64,000 bases of DNA from CALXXL01 sp964512385 (GCA_964512385.1 CAZEHZ010000001.1:62001-126000); one strand, 5' to 3'. Counted from the first letter of the stretch, positions 34,191-43,211 are shown. Numbers and translations: made by a program. Notes: generated from the sequence alone by a model not told the origin.

Positions 34191-36080
34191 TTATAACTGC
34201 AAACTTTGCCGCACTTTATCTGCTACGGCTTTGCCTAAAATTTCAGAACCCTTTTGCATAAAATGGCAGTCGTTTTTTACCTGCGTTTCCGCCTGATATG
34301 GCGCAATTATACTGTATAAGTCCAAAACTTCAATATTATGTTTGGCCATAACTTCTTTGGCCGCCGCATTCAACTCCACCATCTTTTCCGCCGCACCATA
34401 AGGCGATTTTTCCGGTAACGGCGTGGTGGTGGCAAAAACCAGCTTCTTGCCCTGAGCCGACAACTCCGCAATGATTTTTTCCAGCGCCGCCTGATAATCC
34501 GCCACTTCCACTAAACGGTCGTGTATGCCAAAGTTAAAGACAATTAAATCCCAATTACCTTTTTTACCGTCGTCATCCAGCCAGATTTGCAGATTCTCCG
34601 GTGCTGTAAACGCCGCCGCAAATGCCGAACCGCAATCAGCCGGCGCACGATGCACGTTTACCTGCGACGCCAACTCACTTCTAACTACTCCGGTATACGC
34701 CCGTGATATCGCATCGCCTATCAATAAAATCCGCGGCAAATTCGGTATATCCGCCACATATCCCCAGTTCCACGCCTGCGGATCGTCCGGCGCCGCCAGC
34801 ATATACTCCCGGTAATAATAATCACCCAGACCCGCCGCCAGCTTATCCAGCCAGCGTTGCTCCGCCGCCGGACGGGTAGCCTTCCACTCATTAAACCGCT
34901 CCAGCGCCTTATTGTCCGCTAACAGGCGGTTACGCACCAGAATATCCGCTGCATTCGGCATATAAACGTTTGCCAGTTCCAGCTCCGCCAGCTTTAACGT
35001 ACCTTTGGCCGGAACATCAAAATGAAACCGATAATACTTGTATTTTTCCTGCGTTTTAGCCGCAAAATCACAGCGCAGACCACGCACCGAAAATGGTTCA
35101 AACATGATTTTACGCTCAATAAGCTGATAATCTTTACCGTCATTCGACGCATATAGTGCCCAGCCTATCGGATCACACTCCGGCGAATCCGGCGCCGCCG
35201 TAATAACATAATTTTCCAGTTTCAACGGCCGTGCCAGCTCTATATCCACAACATTCATGCCCGCTTTGGCATTAGTTACCCAGCAGCTGACGGGGTCTTT
35301 ATCAAACAAACTCTCCACGACATCGGCCAATTTGGTTTGCGAAGTGTCTTTCAGCACGGCTTCACCGGGGCAACGCACTTCGGCATCGGTCCGCAACGGC
35401 AGATTCAACGCCATTTGCACATCCGTCTGCCAATCCGTAGGCAACTTGTTATCAAATACATTCAGTTTTTCAAAATAAAATGTGCCGTCGCCGCCACCCA
35501 GACGCAACTGCTCAATATCAAACTGCAACGGATCAGTAATTGTACGGCTTAATACCATATTTCCATTTATATACACCTCAAAGCCGTCTACCCCGCCCGG
35601 CGCCATCAACAACGCCAGATGCACCCACTCGTTTACCGGTATCAGCGGCAGTGAGTCGCCAATGCGTACCCGCCCCTTTAACGTTAGTACGTCCATCAAA
35701 AAACTATAATGACTGCCGTCCTCATCCGCCCGCAAATACATGAAAATCGACTGCCCCTCATTATTACACCACGAACCCAGCATAATTACATCTTCACCGG
35801 ACGCCACCTTCAGCATCGTTTCAAACGCATATTTTTTGCCGCTGAACGGCGTGTCTATCCGCAACAAACCGCCGGGCGCAATACAGAACGCCGCATTATC
35901 GCCAACTCCGGCATGCCCGTTCGTTACCGGTTCCGACAATATCTGTATCCGCTCACCATTCGTCTTCAGCGTACCATCCTGCGTCAGCACCACCGCATTA
36001 CCGTAATCCTCCGCCGTATATTCCGCCAGCAATACGCCAACTATGAACAATACAGCCAAAATCAAAATTTTTCTAATCAT
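34191..36080 (-). CDS. secreted LamG / discoidin / SGNH-fold protein with Ser-to-Ala change
   Basis: A 629-residue exported protein. A signal peptide (IRKILILAVLFIVGVLLA) is followed by a LamG-like sugar-binding sandwich (about 60-210), an F5/8 type C (discoidin) region (about 235-385) and an SGNH/GDSL hydrolase fold (about 450-629). Family members read GDSIS at the first block; here it is GDAIS, with the catalytic serine replaced by Ala457 (codon GCG, 34712-34710). The block III NFGIHD and the late DCHF histidine are kept. It is probably a pseudo-hydrolase or glycan-binding protein unless another serine substitutes. Such mosaics are common in polysaccharide-degrading PVC bacteria. The ribosome site is weak. 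Confidence 0.8.
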   Translation of the reverse strand: MIRKILILAVLFIVGVLLAEYTAEDYGNAVVLTQDGTLKTNGERIQILSEPVTNGHAGVGDNAAFCIAPGGLLRIDTPFSGKKYAFETMLKVASGEDVIMLGSWCNNEGQSIFMYLRADEDGSHYSFLMDVLTLKGRVRIGDSLPLIPVNEWVHLALLMAPGGVDGFEVYINGNMVLSRTITDPLQFDIEQLRLGGGDGTFYFEKLNVFDNKLPTDWQTDVQMALNLPLRTDAEVRCPGEAVLKDTSQTKLADVVESLFDKDPVSCWVTNAKAGMNVVDIELARPLKLENYVITAAPDSPECDPIGWALYASNDGKDYQLIERKIMFEPFSVRGLRCDFAAKTQEKYKYYRFHFDVPAKGTLKLAELELANVYMPNAADILVRNRLLADNKALERFNEWKATRPAAEQRWLDKLAAGLGDYYYREYMLAAPDDPQAWNWGYVADIPNLPRILLIGDAISRAYTGVVRSELASQVNVHRAPADCGSAFAAAFTAPENLQIWLDDDGKKGNWDLIVFNFGIHDRLVEVADYQAALEKIIAELSAQGKKLVFATTTPLPEKSPYGAAEKMVELNAAAKEVMAKHNIEVLDLYSIIAPYQAETQVKNDCHFMQKGSEILGKAVADKVRQSLQL

Positions 36081-36117
36081 AATTATTTATAATTCCGTTT
36101 CCGGTGAACCTGATAAC

Positions 36118-36150
36118 AAAAAACCGTAGTATACAATATGCATACTACGG
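36118..36150 (-). terminator. intrinsic terminator after the 59-residue gene
   Basis: A perfect 9-bp stem, ccgtagtat (36124-36132) and atactacgg (36142-36150), is followed on the minus strand by six T (36123-36118). It lies about 100 bases past the stop codon at 36249 and before the SGNH-domain gene. Confidence 0.85.
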
Positions 36151-36248
36151 CGACGACGTGATGCACCCCCGCGCCGCGCCGTCTGGAACCACAGAGCAAG
36201 GGGGCATAAGCACCAAGCCCCTTACTCAACTGATAACTCAATTCTAAA

Positions 36249-36428
36249 CTATTTCACCTTGGCTTCATCCCACTTGGCTTTGTTAACAAAAGCGGTCAAT
36301 GAACGGCCATCGGCGGTTTTACCTTTAAAAGCATAACGTGTGGTGCCGGCGGCATCATAAGTAACTTTTTCGGTAACTTCGGCTTCTACTTTGGCTTTGC
36401 TTTTTACATCATAAAACGTGTGTTTCAT
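36249..36428 (-). CDS. small basic protein of unknown function
   Basis: A 59-residue lysine-rich protein with no cysteine, signal peptide or membrane span. It begins KHTFYDVKSKAKVEA and contains the FKGKTADGRSLTAF stretch, suggesting a small beta fold. Coding status is well supported: a near-perfect GGGAGG lies six bases before the ATG, an upstream promoter pattern is present, and a clean terminator follows at 36118-36150. I do not recognise the family. The ~100-base 3' untranslated part is unusually GC-rich and contains an inverted repeat (36198-36205 with 36217-36223), so it may be stable or carry a regulatory RNA. Confidence 0.75.
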   Translation of the reverse strand: MKHTFYDVKSKAKVEAEVTEKVTYDAAGTTRYAFKGKTADGRSLTAFVNKAKWDEAKVK

Positions 36429-36477
36429 TCTTGCCTCCCTTTATCATTTTTGTTAGGTGATTTTTTTTACAATGCTA

Positions 36478-36505
36478 ATATGAGCTTCTTTTTAAACAAT
36501 TTCAA
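36478..36505 (-). promoter_or_regulatory. promoter candidate for the 59-residue gene
   Basis: Minus-strand TTGAAA (36505-36500) and CATATT (36483-36478) with a 16-base spacer, about 50 bases before the start codon, inside an AT-rich stretch with long A tracts. Confidence 0.45.
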
Positions 36506-37062
36506 GTGCAAAAACCATTAAAACTCAAAAAAAATCATTTTTTTTTACTATTTTCCGATAGTCTTTCCCCGCTGCAAATTTTTTTTCACTTTTTTACCAA
36601 AAAAAATTTGCTTTTCCATCTACCAGCCACTACATTATAAATTTGATGTCTATTTACATCACTTTAGTAAAGTGGAGTGAATGACGGAGCTTTTTTATTT
36701 GCATCCGGCCGAATGGTTCGTTTGTATGCTGTTGATTTTTAAAGACGCCCGATTTTTTTAATCTGCCGGATTTAATCTTTAACCCGCACCCAGCCGTTCT
36801 GTTCCGTACCGTGGCGGCAAGTAATCTAATTTTCGTCATATTGACTCCGTAACAATCAACCCTGCCGGGGTTGCCATAAAAAAAATACGGTTTATGCAGA
36901 ACCAATGGGCGGCTCAAGTTAGAGTTGGCAGTGCGGCTCAAGTTAGAGTTGGCAGTGCGGCTCAAGTTAGAGTTGGCAGTGCGGCTTGGATAGAGTCGGC
37001 AGTTGGCGGTTTCAGCGTAAGCCATATTTATGACGATTTAGGCAGAAAGAAAAAAAGAACAA
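36506..37062 (+). other. long AT-rich region and rpsA leader without a clear gene
   Basis: About 560 bases without a convincing protein gene. The left part (to about 36660) is AT-rich with homopolymer tracts and probably holds divergent promoters. A 26-codon frame at 36681-36761 has GGAG four bases before its ATG and could be a leader peptide, but is unsupported otherwise. A CAACCC/GGGGTTG hairpin near 36860 lacks a T run. The right part holds the 24-bp tandem repeats at 36911-37005, directly upstream of rpsA, so much of the region may be a long regulatory leader. Confidence 0.5.
36911..37005 (+). repeat. 24-bp tandem repeat in the rpsA leader
   Basis: Three identical 24-bp units (36911-36934, 36935-36958, 36959-36982) and a degenerate fourth (36983 to about 37005). 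Each has the core AAGTTAGAGTTGGCAGTG. They end about 57 bases before the rpsA ATG. There are no spacers, so this is not a CRISPR array; copy number probably varies between strains. Confidence 0.95.
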
Positions 37063-38793
37063 ATGGTAAAAGAACAAGTCAAAGAAGCGTCCTGCAACTA
37101 TGTTGATCTGGACAACATGCCGTCAATGGAAGAACTGTTAGGCGGCAACACCCTGAAAAGCGAATTCGCTGTAAACAACATCCTCTCCGGTACCGTAGTG
37201 GAAAAGCGCAATGACGGCGCTTTAATCGACATCGGCTACAAGGCCGAAGGTTTTGTACCGGCCGCCGAATTCTCCAAATGGAACGACGTTGCCGTGGGCG
37301 ACAAAGTTGACGTTTATTTGGAAGAAGTTGAAAACGAAAACAGCATGCCGGGCATCAGCGTTCAGAAAGCATCCAGCATCAGAGCTTGGAACCGCATTAC
37401 TGAAGAGTGCGGCGAAGGCAGCGTGGTTAAGGGCTTAATGCGCCATCGCGTTAAGGGCGGTATCATTGTCGATATTGACGGCGTGGAAGCCTTCCTGCCG
37501 GGGTCTCAGATCGATATCGGCTCGGTTCGCAATATGGACGACTACATTGGCAAGGAATATGACGTTAAGATTTTGAAAATCAATACCGAACGCCGCAATA
37601 TCGTGGTTTCCCGCCGCGACCTGCTGGAAGAATCCTTACGCGCCCGTCGCAGCCAGCTGCTGGCTGAAATGAGCGTTGGTCAAGTTCGCAAGGGCGTTAT
37701 CAAAAATATTACCGACTTCGGCGCCTTTATCGATTTGGGCGGCGTTGACGGCTTGCTCCACATTACCGATATGTCTTGGGGCCGCATCGCTCATCCGAGC
37801 GAAATGTTTGAAGTCGGTCAGGAAATCGAAGTGGTTATCCTGGATATCGACAACCAGAAAGAACGTGTTTCTTTGGGTTACAAGCAGAAGAGCGCCAATC
37901 CGTGGGAACAGGTGGCGGAAAAGTATCCGGTGGGCAGCAAGGTGTCCGGCCGTGTAGTGAATATTATGCCGTATGGTGCTTTCGTTGAACTCGAAGACGG
38001 CGTAGAAGGCTTAATCCACGTTTCCGAAATGTCTTGGACCAAGCGCATCACCAAGGCCGGCGAAGTTGTTCGCGTGGGCGAAAATGTGGAAGCCGTGGTT
38101 TTGGATATCGACAAGGAAAGCAAGAAGATCTCCTTAGGTTTGCGCCAGAAAGAACGCAATCCGTGGGAAGTTTTGGCGGAAAAGTATCCGGTGGGCAGCA
38201 AGATTAAGGGCAAAGTACGCAATATGACCAGCTATGGCGCATTTGTGGAAATCGAAAACGATATCGATGGTATGATCCACGTTTCCGATATGTCCTGGAC
38301 TCGCAAAATCAACAACCCAAGCGAAATTTTAAAGCCGGGTGATGAAGTTGAAGCCGTTATCCTGGATATCAATGCCGATCAGCAGCGCATCTCCTTAGGT
38401 TTAAAGCAGACCGAAGAAGATCCGTGGGCGAATATCGAAAAATTGTACAGCGTGGGCGAACTGGTTAAGGGTAAAGTTACCAAGATTGCCGCTTTCGGCG
38501 CTTTCGTTGAACTTTCTCACAAAATCGACGGCTTAATCCATATCTCGCAGATCAGCAAAGACCATGTAGATAAGGTTAAAGACGTTTTGAAGGTGGGCGA
38601 CGAAGTTGAAGCCCGCGTTATTAAGATGGATAATGACGAACGTCGTATCGGCCTGTCCTTAAAGGCGGCCAGCGAACACTACTCTGACGAAGAACTCAAG
38701 GCTGCGGAAGAAGAATACACCGCCGCTCTGAAGCCGGGCGAAGAGATGGTGGGCATGGGCGAAGCCTTTGAAGGCCTTAGCTTTGACAAGTAA
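37063..38793 (+). CDS. rpsA: 30S ribosomal protein S1
   Basis: A 576-residue protein with six S1 RNA-binding OB repeats (about 40-110, 128-193, 208-278, 293-365, 380-452 and 465-537). Repeats 3-6 show G-x-V-x-x-I-x-x-(F/Y)-GAFV(E/D)L and GL(I/L)H(I/V)S/T patterns. S1 brings mRNA to the 30S subunit. The start lacks a strong Shine-Dalgarno site, as is common for S1 genes under S1 feedback control; the repeat-bearing leader may take part in that. Codon use is strongly biased to a few codons, fitting high expression. A terminator follows at 38826-38857. Confidence 0.94.
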   Translation: MVKEQVKEASCNYVDLDNMPSMEELLGGNTLKSEFAVNNILSGTVVEKRNDGALIDIGYKAEGFVPAAEFSKWNDVAVGDKVDVYLEEVENENSMPGISVQKASSIRAWNRITEECGEGSVVKGLMRHRVKGGIIVDIDGVEAFLPGSQIDIGSVRNMDDYIGKEYDVKILKINTERRNIVVSRRDLLEESLRARRSQLLAEMSVGQVRKGVIKNITDFGAFIDLGGVDGLLHITDMSWGRIAHPSEMFEVGQEIEVVILDIDNQKERVSLGYKQKSANPWEQVAEKYPVGSKVSGRVVNIMPYGAFVELEDGVEGLIHVSEMSWTKRITKAGEVVRVGENVEAVVLDIDKESKKISLGLRQKERNPWEVLAEKYPVGSKIKGKVRNMTSYGAFVEIENDIDGMIHVSDMSWTRKINNPSEILKPGDEVEAVILDINADQQRISLGLKQTEEDPWANIEKLYSVGELVKGKVTKIAAFGAFVELSHKIDGLIHISQISKDHVDKVKDVLKVGDEVEARVIKMDNDERRIGLSLKAASEHYSDEELKAAEEEYTAALKPGEEMVGMGEAFEGLSFDK

Positions 38794-38825
38794 TTACTGA
38801 CGTTTCTAATGTTTCAGTAATTTGA

Positions 38826-38857
38826 AATCTCCGTCGGGATTCCGACGGAGATTTTTT
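38826..38857 (+). terminator. intrinsic terminator after rpsA
   Basis: A perfect 12-bp stem (38826-38837 with 38842-38853) with a tetraloop, followed by a T run. Confidence 0.92.
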
Positions 38858-38916
38858 GTTCCGCTCCTAATCGTATATTACGGTGTATTTTCCATAGACA
38901 TTATAGGAATTATTTT

Positions 38917-39858
38917 ATGCGCTACGAATTGGTTGCGTTACTTGGCTGTTGTGCGGGGCTGTGTTTTTCCGGCATCGGGATCGCTTACAAGGCCGGGCAG
39001 AATGTCAATATTATGCCGATGCAGACTTTTGCTTTTGCGGCTCTGGCCGGAGCGGTGCTATACAGCTCACTGGCGGTGGACGCCGTAAAAGAGGCGCCAC
39101 TGATTTTATATCTGCTGGCGGCAACGGCCGGAATATTCCAGTATCTGGCGGTCAGACTCATGAAGGCGGTGTTAAAATTCGGCCCGCTGTCGCCGGCATG
39201 GAGTGCGGTAATGTTAAGTTTTATCCCGACGATTATTTTTTCCAGCGTGATTCTGCATGAAAAATTTACGATTTGGAATCTGGCGGCTTTAACCACGGCG
39301 GTTATTGCCGTATTGTCCGCCGCCGCTAATGCCGGAGCCCAAAACACCAAAAAACCGGAAGGCGGCAAAACGGAATTACAACTCAAAACCACGATCGTTT
39401 ATGCCCTTTTGCTGATTCTCTTAATTGGGGCAGATATGGTTTTAGGGTCGTCCATGAAATTTTTGGAAACCCAAAAAGCCCTTAACGGCGCACCGTTAAT
39501 GAAGCAGTGCCGTATGGTATTTTTAGGAATTATGTACACTTTTTTGGCGATTCCACTACTGCTGGATGTTACAATTACCGGAAAATGGAACTTTAAATCC
39601 AGACGCTGGCTGCCGTTGTCCGGCTTGGCGGCGGCCGGGACGTTAGGCGGCATGGCAATTATTTCATCTTTGGTCAACTATCCGGCGGCATTGATTTTTA
39701 CCTGCAATGCCAGCGCGTCGGTATTGTCGGCCGCACTGTTCGGCGTATTTCTGTTTAAAGAAAAACGCACAATCTGGTGGTTCTGCACCATCGGCTTTAC
39801 AATTATAACGGTTTTTTTGACTAACGGCGAATTTTTTAAGCAGTTATTGCATTTATAG
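38917..39858 (+). CDS. EamA/DMT-superfamily transporter
   Basis: A 313-residue inner-membrane protein with about ten spans in two half-repeats separated by a basic, polar loop near residues 140-160, the layout of drug/metabolite transporters. It may export or import a small metabolite or sugar nucleotide; no substrate is visible. It begins after a TAGGAA ribosome site and lies alone between the rpsA terminator and the promoter of the ALGX-like gene. Confidence 0.7.
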   Translation: MRYELVALLGCCAGLCFSGIGIAYKAGQNVNIMPMQTFAFAALAGAVLYSSLAVDAVKEAPLILYLLAATAGIFQYLAVRLMKAVLKFGPLSPAWSAVMLSFIPTIIFSSVILHEKFTIWNLAALTTAVIAVLSAAANAGAQNTKKPEGGKTELQLKTTIVYALLLILLIGADMVLGSSMKFLETQKALNGAPLMKQCRMVFLGIMYTFLAIPLLLDVTITGKWNFKSRRWLPLSGLAAAGTLGGMAIISSLVNYPAALIFTCNASASVLSAALFGVFLFKEKRTIWWFCTIGFTIITVFLTNGEFFKQLLHL

Positions 39859-39870
39859 CTTGAAATCCTC

Positions 39871-39898
39871 TTGCCAAACCGCAAATTTGATGTATAAT
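39871..39898 (+). promoter_or_regulatory. sigma70-like promoter for the envelope gene series
   Basis: TTGCCA (39871-39876), a 16-base spacer and a perfect TATAAT (39893-39898), 33 bases before the ALGX-like ATG at 39931. Confidence 0.75.
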
Positions 39899-39930
39899 AT
39901 ACTGCTTAACATTTTTAAGGATGATGGTTT

Positions 39931-40920
39931 ATGTGGAAAAATTCAATCGGAATAATTGTGTTATTCCTTACAATATATGCATTTGCCGCCGAAAATACGG
40001 CGACTCAAGCGGCACAGGTACTGGCGAAGGCGCAAGTGACCAACTCTATTGCCGTGCCCGGATTGAATGGCTGGATATACTCCAAAAATGAGTTTGAACA
40101 TTTGGCCGCCGGAGATTTGGCGGAGGGGGAAATCGCCGGCAAAAGCAAGTCCATAAAACCCAACAACGCCAATCCGATTAACGCCATTGCCGACTTTAAT
40201 AAACAGTTAAATGCATTAGGCATAGCTCTTTACGTTGTACCGGTTCCAGCCAAGGCCGCCATTTATCCGGAAAATGCCAATCTGGATTTAAAACCCGGAG
40301 ACGCCGCCGGATATGTTCAGGCATTTTACCGGGAACTGCAACAGCAGAATATTAACGTGGTGGATTTGACTCAGGTTTTTGTGGACAATCGCCACAACGT
40401 TGATTTATACTGCCGGACCGACGCTCACTGGAGCCCGGCGGGAATCAACTTAGCCGCTCAGGAGCTGGCCAAACTGGTTAATCCGCAGGCGGTACCCGGT
40501 AAAAACTTTCAGCTTTCGGAACAGAAAATTACCGTGGCCGGCGATTTGGCCAAGGCACTTAAGGCGGAAAGCCCCGCCACGGAGGAGTTGACGCTGTTTC
40601 AAGTTTCCGGCCATACCGCCAGTGAACAAAGCCCCGTTTTAATCATCGGCGACAGTCATACGCTGATTTTCAGCATCGGGCAGGATATGCTGGCCGAAAA
40701 AGGCGGCCTGCCGGAGCTGCTGGCGTATTATTTGGATCAACCGGTGGACGTAATCGGCATTCGCGGCTCGGCGGCAACGCAGGTCCGCATCAATCTATAT
40801 CGTAAAGCAACCAAAAACCCGGACTGGCTGCTGAATAAAAAAGTAATTTTTTGGTGTTTTTCGGTGCGGGAATTTACCGAAAGCACCACCGGTTGGGTTA
40901 AAGTACCCATAAAAAAATAA
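39931..40920 (+). CDS. ALGX/ALGJ-like SGNH-fold periplasmic acetyltransferase
   Basis: A 329-residue exported protein with a signal peptide (SIGIIVLFLTIYAFA). It matches the ALGX/ALGJ SGNH family, which O-acetylates alginate-type polysaccharides in the periplasm. The paired Asp and His are in RTDAHWSPAG and the nucleophilic serine is in GDSHTL, so the catalytic set looks complete. There is no MBOAT gene beside it; the nearest is at 56448, about 16 kb away. It heads a co-directional series with a sugar kinase and manC, so it may act on a mannose-containing surface glycan (inference). Confidence 0.75.
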   Translation: MWKNSIGIIVLFLTIYAFAAENTATQAAQVLAKAQVTNSIAVPGLNGWIYSKNEFEHLAAGDLAEGEIAGKSKSIKPNNANPINAIADFNKQLNALGIALYVVPVPAKAAIYPENANLDLKPGDAAGYVQAFYRELQQQNINVVDLTQVFVDNRHNVDLYCRTDAHWSPAGINLAAQELAKLVNPQAVPGKNFQLSEQKITVAGDLAKALKAESPATEELTLFQVSGHTASEQSPVLIIGDSHTLIFSIGQDMLAEKGGLPELLAYYLDQPVDVIGIRGSAATQVRINLYRKATKNPDWLLNKKVIFWCFSVREFTESTTGWVKVPIKK

Positions 40921-40944
40921 AGGACAAGCCTGAAGGACAAAAAA

Positions 40945-42048
40945 ATGCTAAAACAAAAAGAATTACAAGCCCTTTGCGACAAGTTCATCATCTATGGCGA
41001 CTTTTTAGTGGCGGTGCCGTTCGGCTCCGGCCATATCAATGACACGTATCAGATTACCTGCGACCAGGGCGGCATCCGCGTACACTATACTCTGCAAAGG
41101 GTTAATAACAAGGTGTTTAAAAATCCGCATAAGGTAATGGAGAATATTGACCGCGTTACCACACATTTACTGAAAAAATTTCAGACCTCAGCCGGGCGTT
41201 CACCCCGACTGCGTACTTTAAGACTCTTACGCACCAACACCAATCTGCCATATGTGTTTGATGATAACGGCAACTGCTGGCGGGCGTATGTTTTTGTGGA
41301 AAATGCCCGCAGTTATGATGTTTTGGAGAGCGAAGATATGGCGTTTGCCGCCGCTAAAGCATTCGGCGAATTTCAATGCAATCTGGTGGATTTACCCGGC
41401 AAAAGACTGCATGAAACTATTGTGGACTTTCATAATACTCCGGCCCGGATTGAGCAACTGAAGCAGGCCATTGCCGCCGACCCCGCCGGACGAGCCAACG
41501 AGGTAACCAAAGAAATTGACTTTGTGCTAGATAGAGAAGACGAATGCAACACGCTGGTTAAACTTAACGCCGACGGCGATATCCCGGAACGTATCACTCA
41601 TAATGATACAAAAGTCAACAACCTGCTGATTGACGACTCCACCGGCGAAGGCGTTTGCGTGATGGATTTAGACACCGTTATGCCCGGCTTGTCTTTATAC
41701 GACTTTGGCGATATGGTGCGTACCGGCGCCAGCACCGCCGAAGAAGATGAGGTTAATTTGACCAAGGTTGAAGTAAGTGCCACCATGTTCGAGGCGTTAT
41801 TACGGGGGTTTCACTCCAGCACCGCCAGCTTCCTTACTCCGGCGGAACTCGAATATCTGCCCTTCTCCGGCAAGTTGATTACGCTGGAAATCGGGATGCG
41901 CTTCCTGACCGACTATATCAATAACGATATCTATTTTAAAACTAAACGCCCGCAACACAATTTAGAACGGGCCCGCAACCAGTTTAAACTGGTCGAATCC
42001 ATTGAACGCCAGCTTGATGACATGAAGTTAATGCTGAAAAATTTATAA
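40945..42048 (+). CDS. sugar 1-kinase-like phosphotransferase (NahK/APH family)
   Basis: A 367-residue cytosolic kinase of the aminoglycoside phosphotransferase fold. The catalytic loop is ITHNDTKVNNLL and the metal-binding aspartate is in VMDLDTVMPG. GHINDTY near residue 30 and the overall layout are like N-acetylhexosamine 1-kinases that make sugar 1-phosphates from glycan-derived hexosamines. The next gene is a mannose-1-phosphate guanylyltransferase, so it could feed sugar-nucleotide synthesis. GAAGGA precedes its ATG. The exact sugar is not known. Confidence 0.8.
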   Translation: MLKQKELQALCDKFIIYGDFLVAVPFGSGHINDTYQITCDQGGIRVHYTLQRVNNKVFKNPHKVMENIDRVTTHLLKKFQTSAGRSPRLRTLRLLRTNTNLPYVFDDNGNCWRAYVFVENARSYDVLESEDMAFAAAKAFGEFQCNLVDLPGKRLHETIVDFHNTPARIEQLKQAIAADPAGRANEVTKEIDFVLDREDECNTLVKLNADGDIPERITHNDTKVNNLLIDDSTGEGVCVMDLDTVMPGLSLYDFGDMVRTGASTAEEDEVNLTKVEVSATMFEALLRGFHSSTASFLTPAELEYLPFSGKLITLEIGMRFLTDYINNDIYFKTKRPQHNLERARNQFKLVESIERQLDDMKLMLKNL

Positions 42049-42060
42049 CCGGGACTGAAA

Positions 42061-43137
42061 ATGAACTTATATGCAGTAATTATGGCCGGCGGCAGAGGCG
42101 AAAGATTCTGGCCGATGGGCAGACGGGACGTACCTAAACAGTTGCTGAAACTGGCCGGAACATCCACCATGATTGAAAGTACCGTTCTGCGGCTGTTCCC
42201 GCTGATCCCGCCGGAACGGGTCATTGTGATTACCAATCTGCAGTATGTGGCGCAAATTCAAGAGGTGTTACCGATTCCGCCGGAAAATGTTATCGGCGAA
42301 CCGGAAGGACGGGATACCGCTCCGTGCGTGGCGTTGGCCGCCGCGCTGATTCGCCGCAAAGATCCGTCGGCAGACGCCACGATGGTACTGCTCCCCGCCG
42401 ACCATGTGATTAAACCCGCCAAGGCGCTTCAGCAGGTGCTTAAAGACTGTGCCGAACTCGCTCAACAGGGCGGCTTGGTAACCATCGGCATTAAACCGAC
42501 CGAACCGGCCACCGGATACGGTTATATTCACTGCGGCGAAGCGGTGGATGTACCTTTAAAAACTAACTTTAACCGGGTTCTGGGATTTAGAGAAAAGCCC
42601 GACGAAGTAACCGCCAACCGCTTTTTGGCCACCGGGAATTTTCGCTGGAACAGCGGCATGTTTATCTGGCGGGTAAATACCATTGTACAGGAATTTCAAC
42701 GCCAGAATCTTGGCATGTTTAAACTGTATCAAACTTTAGTGGAGGCTCAGGAAGCTGAGTTTAATCAGGTTTTGGCCGCCGAATTTAAGAAATGTGATAA
42801 GATTTCCATCGATTATGCCGTAATGGAAAACGCCGCCAATATCTCGGTGGCGGAAAGTACGTTTTTTTGGGACGATATCGGCAGCTGGACGTCTCTGCGG
42901 CGCCAGTTCCCCACCGACGCCGGCGGCAATGTGTGCCGGGGACTCACCGCCGTAACCGACAGCACCAACTGTATTGTGGTTAGCGACGATGAACAGCTTT
43001 TAGGCGTAATCGGCATGCACGATACCGTAGTTGTACACTCCGGCAACGCCGTGCTGGTATGCCCGGTGGCGGAAGTTCAACGGGTGCGGGAGCTGGTTCA
43101 TGTTCTCGAAGAACGGAAGTTGAACGGATATTATTAG
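42061..43137 (+). CDS. manC: mannose-1-phosphate guanylyltransferase
   Basis: A 358-residue nucleotidyltransferase making GDP-mannose. The signature GGRGERFWPMGRRDVPKQLL lies at the start (read as GGRGERFWP and RRDVPKQ), then PADHVI, TGYGYI, FREKP and EFKKCDKISIDYAVME. It lacks the C-terminal isomerase domain of the long bifunctional form. It supplies donor sugar for the surface-glycan genes. It starts 12 bases after the kinase gene. Confidence 0.93.
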   Translation: MNLYAVIMAGGRGERFWPMGRRDVPKQLLKLAGTSTMIESTVLRLFPLIPPERVIVITNLQYVAQIQEVLPIPPENVIGEPEGRDTAPCVALAAALIRRKDPSADATMVLLPADHVIKPAKALQQVLKDCAELAQQGGLVTIGIKPTEPATGYGYIHCGEAVDVPLKTNFNRVLGFREKPDEVTANRFLATGNFRWNSGMFIWRVNTIVQEFQRQNLGMFKLYQTLVEAQEAEFNQVLAAEFKKCDKISIDYAVMENAANISVAESTFFWDDIGSWTSLRRQFPTDAGGNVCRGLTAVTDSTNCIVVSDDEQLLGVIGMHDTVVVHSGNAVLVCPVAEVQRVRELVHVLEERKLNGYY

Positions 43138-43211
43138 AAAAAATTAGCTTAACGCATTTGAATATCTGCGTTTCGTCATGTATGTTACAAGCAATGAAAG
43201 TAGAGGGTAAC

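Noticed and set aside
36861..36880. CAACCC/GGGGTTG hairpin as a terminator
   Set aside because: It is followed by A residues on the plus strand and has no T run on either strand in the needed place.
36654..37106. Two open frames on opposite strands across the 24-bp repeats (36654-37025 minus and 36894-37106 plus)
   Set aside because: Both derive from repeats of a length divisible by three; neither has a good ribosome site or recognisable domain, and the plus frame runs into rpsA in another frame.
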